NCBI GenBank assembly: GCA_028023455.1
Contig: JAQFVV010000205.1
Span: forward strand, 498,001 to 562,000
Direction of reading: 5' to 3'
Source: Epiperipatus broadwayi
Taxonomy: Eukaryota; Onychophora; Udeonychophora; Euonychophora; Peripatidae
DNA: 64,000 bases
The position numbers were made by a program, and so were the translations under genes. The notes below the pieces were generated by a model, which saw only the letters and a list, made by a program, of their open reading frames with translations, was not told the origin of the DNA and ran no database searches. Every line of letters begins with the position of its first letter. Position 1 is the first letter of the stretch. This document shows positions 59,780 through 64,000 of the stretch, piece by piece.

Positions 59780-60665
59780 GCAAAACTCTCTATACGTATT
59801 GCCATTCAGTGTAAGCCAGAGTAATCAATGGATGCCAGAAGGCTTGTGCATAAAATCATCATCTAGTGCCTACACATCCAATATCCCCAGACTTGGATAG
59901 TCTGGGGATATTGGATGAGTAGAGGCTAGTCTGGGGATATTGGAATCATAGAGGCAAAACTCTTCATATAGTAGCACCATTCAGTGCAATCCAGAGTAAT
60001 CAATGGATGCAAGATGGATTGTGCATAAAATCACTATCTAGAGCCTACTAAACCAATATCTCCAGGCTAGTTTCTAGCTTGTGGCTTTCTTCAGTGAGGA
60101 GTTTTGTATCAGAGAGCATTGCACCTAGATCTTAGGATGTGATGTGATACACTGTGACTTCTCCTTATACGGAATCAGGAATCTCTCAGCAACTATGCCC
60201 AGAGAAACCAGTTTTTATCTTCCCTTTCCATTCCCAACCCTAGGATCTAATGCAACCCATTTTGCTGCCACCTTTTAATTATAAAGCTATGAATCCAAAT
60301 GAAAACATGCCTACAATCTAAGTTCATTCATGTGTATAATCATATAGAATTAAACTTAGTTCAGCATTTATACATTTGGTTGTCTTTGGTTTTTTTAATA
60401 ACCATAGTAACCATGACTCCATTGAGCAGGAATAGTATTAAACAATAAACAACACATCATCATCATTTTCTATGCTTACCCAAGCTGTTAAAACAAAGGC
60501 AAAACTCTCCATAAAGTAGGGCCACCCAGTGCAATCCTGAGTAATCAATGGATGCAAGAAGATTTGTGCATAAAATCCTCATCCAATATTCACAGACTAG
60601 TTTCTAGCTTGTGGCTTTCATCAATGAGGAACCCTGAATCTGAGAGCACTGCACCTAGATCTTGT
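59780..60665 (+). mobile_element. Cluster of CAAACTC-family repeats
   Basis: Three copies lie in the same orientation, starting at about 59780, 59953 and 60492. Each begins GGCAAAACTCT and continues with CAATCCAGAGTAATCAATGG, ATGCAAGAAG and TGTGCATAAAATC; the second and third go on to TAGCTTGTGGCTTTC and GAGCATTGCACCTAGATCTT. The first carries a perfect 16-base hairpin at 59878-59914 (CCAATATCCCCAGACT, 5-base loop, inverted). The second has the long 3' region shared with 33785-34390. The plus-strand frame at 60552-60830 crosses the third copy and is not a gene. Confidence 0.65.
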
Positions 60666-63600
60666 ATAAGCACAAATAATAATGATCATGTGATGTTTAT
60701 AGGTTTAATAAAATCATGCTATGATTTTCTCTACTCACACAATTGCAAAAAAATTGTATATTCTACATTTTTTATAAAATTCAACACTTTGCTGAAATTT
60801 TATGTTGTGTTTATGCATGAACTACGATAAACACAAACTCATAAAATATTAATATTTATTTATTAAACAAATATAAAAAATGCATATTTACAATATATAC
60901 AATGTTATATCATCACCTGATACTATTGGCTTGGTGTAGTTGTCATGCAACTATTAATGCAAGATATTCCAAGTATCCTTCTACATTTACCTACCACTTC
61001 TAGATGTATCATGACAGCTTGTCTCATGAGTAAATACAATGACATTTCTGGTTGTTCTGTGACAGTTTGCCTCATATTAAATTCAGCACCTTCCCATTCT
61101 AACATGAGCTTATCTCATTGCTTTAATGATATTGTGACTAATGTTCATACTGTCATTAAAGTCTGACAGTAAATTGTTGTTGTCCCATTCACCTCCAATT
61201 GGATTTATTGCTAGGTACCTTTCCATAATAAAAATAATCATATTCACTGAGCATTATAACTCATTGGCTCATTATTGCTATTGGCTATCTGTTATATATA
61301 TATTCTAACCCAATTTAAACGAATGATTTCTATTAAAATAAAAGAGCGAATTCAATAAAGAGAATTCGGAAAGCCTAATTCTATTAAAGAGATTCGGACG
61401 CTTCCGTCTAGGACGGGTAGCAAACCCTATATTTTTATCTAATATAGCTGGACGTTAGGTTAGTTATAATAATTCAGCTACAGCGATATGCAGTTCAGAC
61501 AGAGATAGAATAAAAAAAAATTATCATTAATAAAATAAATTAAAAAAAAAATAAACTAACATTCTTTCTCTATCCAAAACACATTCTCTGAGCTGTAAGT
61601 ACTTGCACTGTTCGACAATGATGATGATGATTTCATGTCATTGTTAGTATTACTGACTAAAACAAAACATTTATTCATTTGCCAATATGATCTCAATATT
61701 TTTGTTATTATACAATTAGATGTTTCAATCTCTTAAGCCATGCCACGCTTGTAATATTGATCATAATGAATCAATTCTTAATTTAAGAGCACTTAATAAT
61801 AATGACACTAATCTCAGGGTTCTCTGTTATTTTTAAAGAAAATGCTCGGCAGTATTGTGTTGTCGCATATGACTGACATTCTGGTCGGCTATAGGAAACA
61901 TTTACCTTATTTAAATTCCAGGTGTCTTCATCCACATATCAACTATTATAATATTTAACGAGATGATAACCATATTCAATAACAACGCATAATTTTGAAT
62001 AATACAGCCCTTTTTAATCCAGAATCTCAGTCGGAATGATGAAAAGACAAGGGTGCTTTTGTGTCCTTCCATTATCCATGACAACACAATAATTTAACTA
62101 AGATTTATTACTTAGACACTTCACTTAAATGTGTACGAAATAATGTGCAACCAAAACCTACTAGTTTGGGAATAAAGTGATTTTACACACATATAAAATA
62201 AAATGTCTTGGTCTGAAGTTTTCAATTCCATAAATAATTCTTATTAAATTAAATTATAATGAAATATTCTGATCTGCTTACACTTGTCTATCTGGTGTAT
62301 TGAATTTAAGATTTCATAAATTATTTTGGACTCAAGAAAGTATTGCAAGTATTATGCCAATACACTTTTATTTAGCACACAAGAAAAATGACTCAAAACA
62401 ACTTGTAACAAGACTATAATTTATTATTAAATTTTAACAATATTCTAATTGATTATTACAGTTTAACAAAACTATCCTTTATGATTAACATAATAAACAA
62501 ACATATACAATTTATTCGATCCCATATGGATAAAACAAAATATAACTAACATTAATTCGTCTATATTTTTAGACTTGGATTCGAACTACTTCTTCATCTT
62601 CTTTTTACATTTATGCAAATTGGATCCAACTAAAATAAATATTATTATCGATACATCGACTCATCCCTTTAGTGTATCTTATATGAACGGCTGCTTAACT
62701 TTATTAACTAACTATTTGTTTTTAAAATAAAAATAATCTGATTCTAGGCAATGCGTACAAACGATTTTTTTATTATCATATCATTTAATTAAATGATAGT
62801 TTTTATTTAGATAACTTATTATAATTTATGGGTTATTTATCAGAAGTTACACTTATTATTTTAATATTTACCTTAATAACAACTGAAGTTGTTATACACA
62901 CTGTTTTTCTCAGTATAAGTTATATTGTGAGTGCTACTTAATAATTAACCCGAATTAAACCTAGTATTTGAACCCTCCGTTGGCAAATAAAAATTTTTAA
63001 ATCACGCAATTTTTAAACTTACTCTCTCCATTGACTTACGTGTGGATTACCAGCACTATTCCGTCGCACAATCCAGACATTGATCATATATACTAGCACG
63101 CTATTTTTACTAAATGGATCGTGAGGAATTAACCTCCAATATACCCGTTATCTTGCCATCACTTTCTAAACAAAACACAATATTCAACACCTTCCGTGGT
63201 GGAATTATCTCTATTTTCTCATGAGGAATATGGAATAACACCGAAGGTCTGTAGAGTTAACTACTACATTAAAATAGTTTGGTGGGTCCTTGCCTCTTAC
63301 TTGGGCATAATAGGAACGCACACCAAATATAATCCTCTCCTGGGATTTTAACGAATGAAATACACTAAATACGATATAAATTACTGATCTTCCTAACTCT
63401 GAGAAGCGATCACTTGGGTTATAAACATACCCGAATACTAGATTTATCTATTCCCCTCATGGAAAATAAAGCTTTTGGGGAGATCATTTTCCATCCCACA
63501 AAATAAAGACATTACAATTATTACTAATGCGAATATTAATCATATACTGATGCTATCTCGGGGCAAGACAAGCAAATACACTAATTATACTAAATTTATG

Positions 63601-64000
63601 TTCCAGGGTATACTTAGATCAACGTCTGAAATCAATGGATAACACAGAATTAACCATAATAATTTTCGCCTTTGCCAAAGAAAAATTCAACAAGTAATTG
63701 GTATTATAGTATCTTGAACTAAATCAAGTGAATGCGTTAATACAGAATAATTGGGAATAAGTTCCGCAATTAACATAGTATAAATTTGTTTCAAACTTTA
63801 AATAAGTAATATCTTGTATAGCACTTCTCTTTAATTACTTCTGATAATTTTAACTAGATATTTTACCTATTAAGTATCTAAATTTTTCTACTTTTATGCA
63901 TCTCACATATAAATTTATATCCATAATGCATATCATAAGTAAACACATTTTATAAAAAAAAAAACTTTTTTTTTTTTCATGTCGAATATAAATTTAACCT
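60666..64000. other. No gene or known repeat recognised
   Basis: About 3.3 kb. Noted only: complementary short frames on both strands near 60920-61170, which cannot both be genes and show no motif; a GAATTC-rich patch at 61350-61410 (GAATTCAATAAAGAGAATTC); a GATGATGAT tract near 61620; and GC-richer text near 63040-63480 without an open frame. Confidence 0.45.

Noticed and set aside
60923-61166. Complementary frames on both strands (60 and 73 codons)
   Set aside because: Neither has a motif, both overlap the same bases, and no repeat or splice context supports either.

Overview
The window is strongly AT-rich eukaryotic DNA from a metazoan, most likely an invertebrate. Coding remnants belong almost only to animal-type transposable elements. 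Long stretches carry no reading frame, microsatellites are frequent, and nothing looks like a prokaryotic operon, CRISPR array or bacterial ribosome-binding site. I could not fix the lineage from sequence alone. I found no convincing exon of a host protein-coding gene. The window reads as intergenic or intronic DNA built by successive transposon insertions.

Layout. 0-11 kb: a palindromic LTR-like repeat (1478-2070), scattered copies of a tRNA-like SINE (2992, 7600, 8012), a non-autonomous hAT element with 8-bp target duplications (5389-6114), and a 975-bp terminal-inverted-repeat element (9504-10478). 11-23 kb: the 3' end of a Tx1/L1-like LINE (11042-11598), a long palindrome (13232-13478), a minus-strand SINE derived from a valine tRNA (17214-17322), and much sequence with nothing recognisable. 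24-36 kb: a minus-strand RTE-type LINE (copy A, 25142-28440), a second Tx1/L1-like LINE holding one frame (29220-30962), a second LTR-like palindrome (32461-33262), a large non-coding repeat family with terminal inverted repeats, and a minus-strand LINE of another lineage (34399-35822). 37-48 kb: a second long palindrome (37302-37547), an RTE copy with apparent 11-bp target duplications (copy B, 39044-42374), a degraded Tigger/pogo DNA transposon (about 42620-44660), an unassigned open frame (44959-45285), two copies of a TIR MITE and a mariner relic. 48-64 kb: a tandem array of the SINE-like unit (51930-52890) abutting a truncated RTE 3' end (52924-53228), a degenerate tandem repeat (54632-55260), a tRNA-derived SINE (55441-55640), a third RTE fragment (57213-57564), another decayed LINE (57600-58510), a cluster of the non-coding repeat family (59780-60665), and 3.3 kb with nothing recognised.

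How the parts relate. The autonomous elements (RTE, Tx1/L1-like, two further LINE lineages, Tigger, mariner) all carry frameshifts, stops or truncations, so none looks able to move now. The RTE copies are the youngest by appearance: they are almost identical in protein and carry few, independent lesions. SINEs would have depended on LINE machinery, and the hAT and other TIR elements on transposases absent from this window. The most interesting material is the non-coding repeat families with elaborate secondary structure: the LTR-like palindromes, the paired palindromes with a shared hammerhead-like stem-loop, the array built from a SINE-like unit, and the TIR family with an 80-bp minimal copy.
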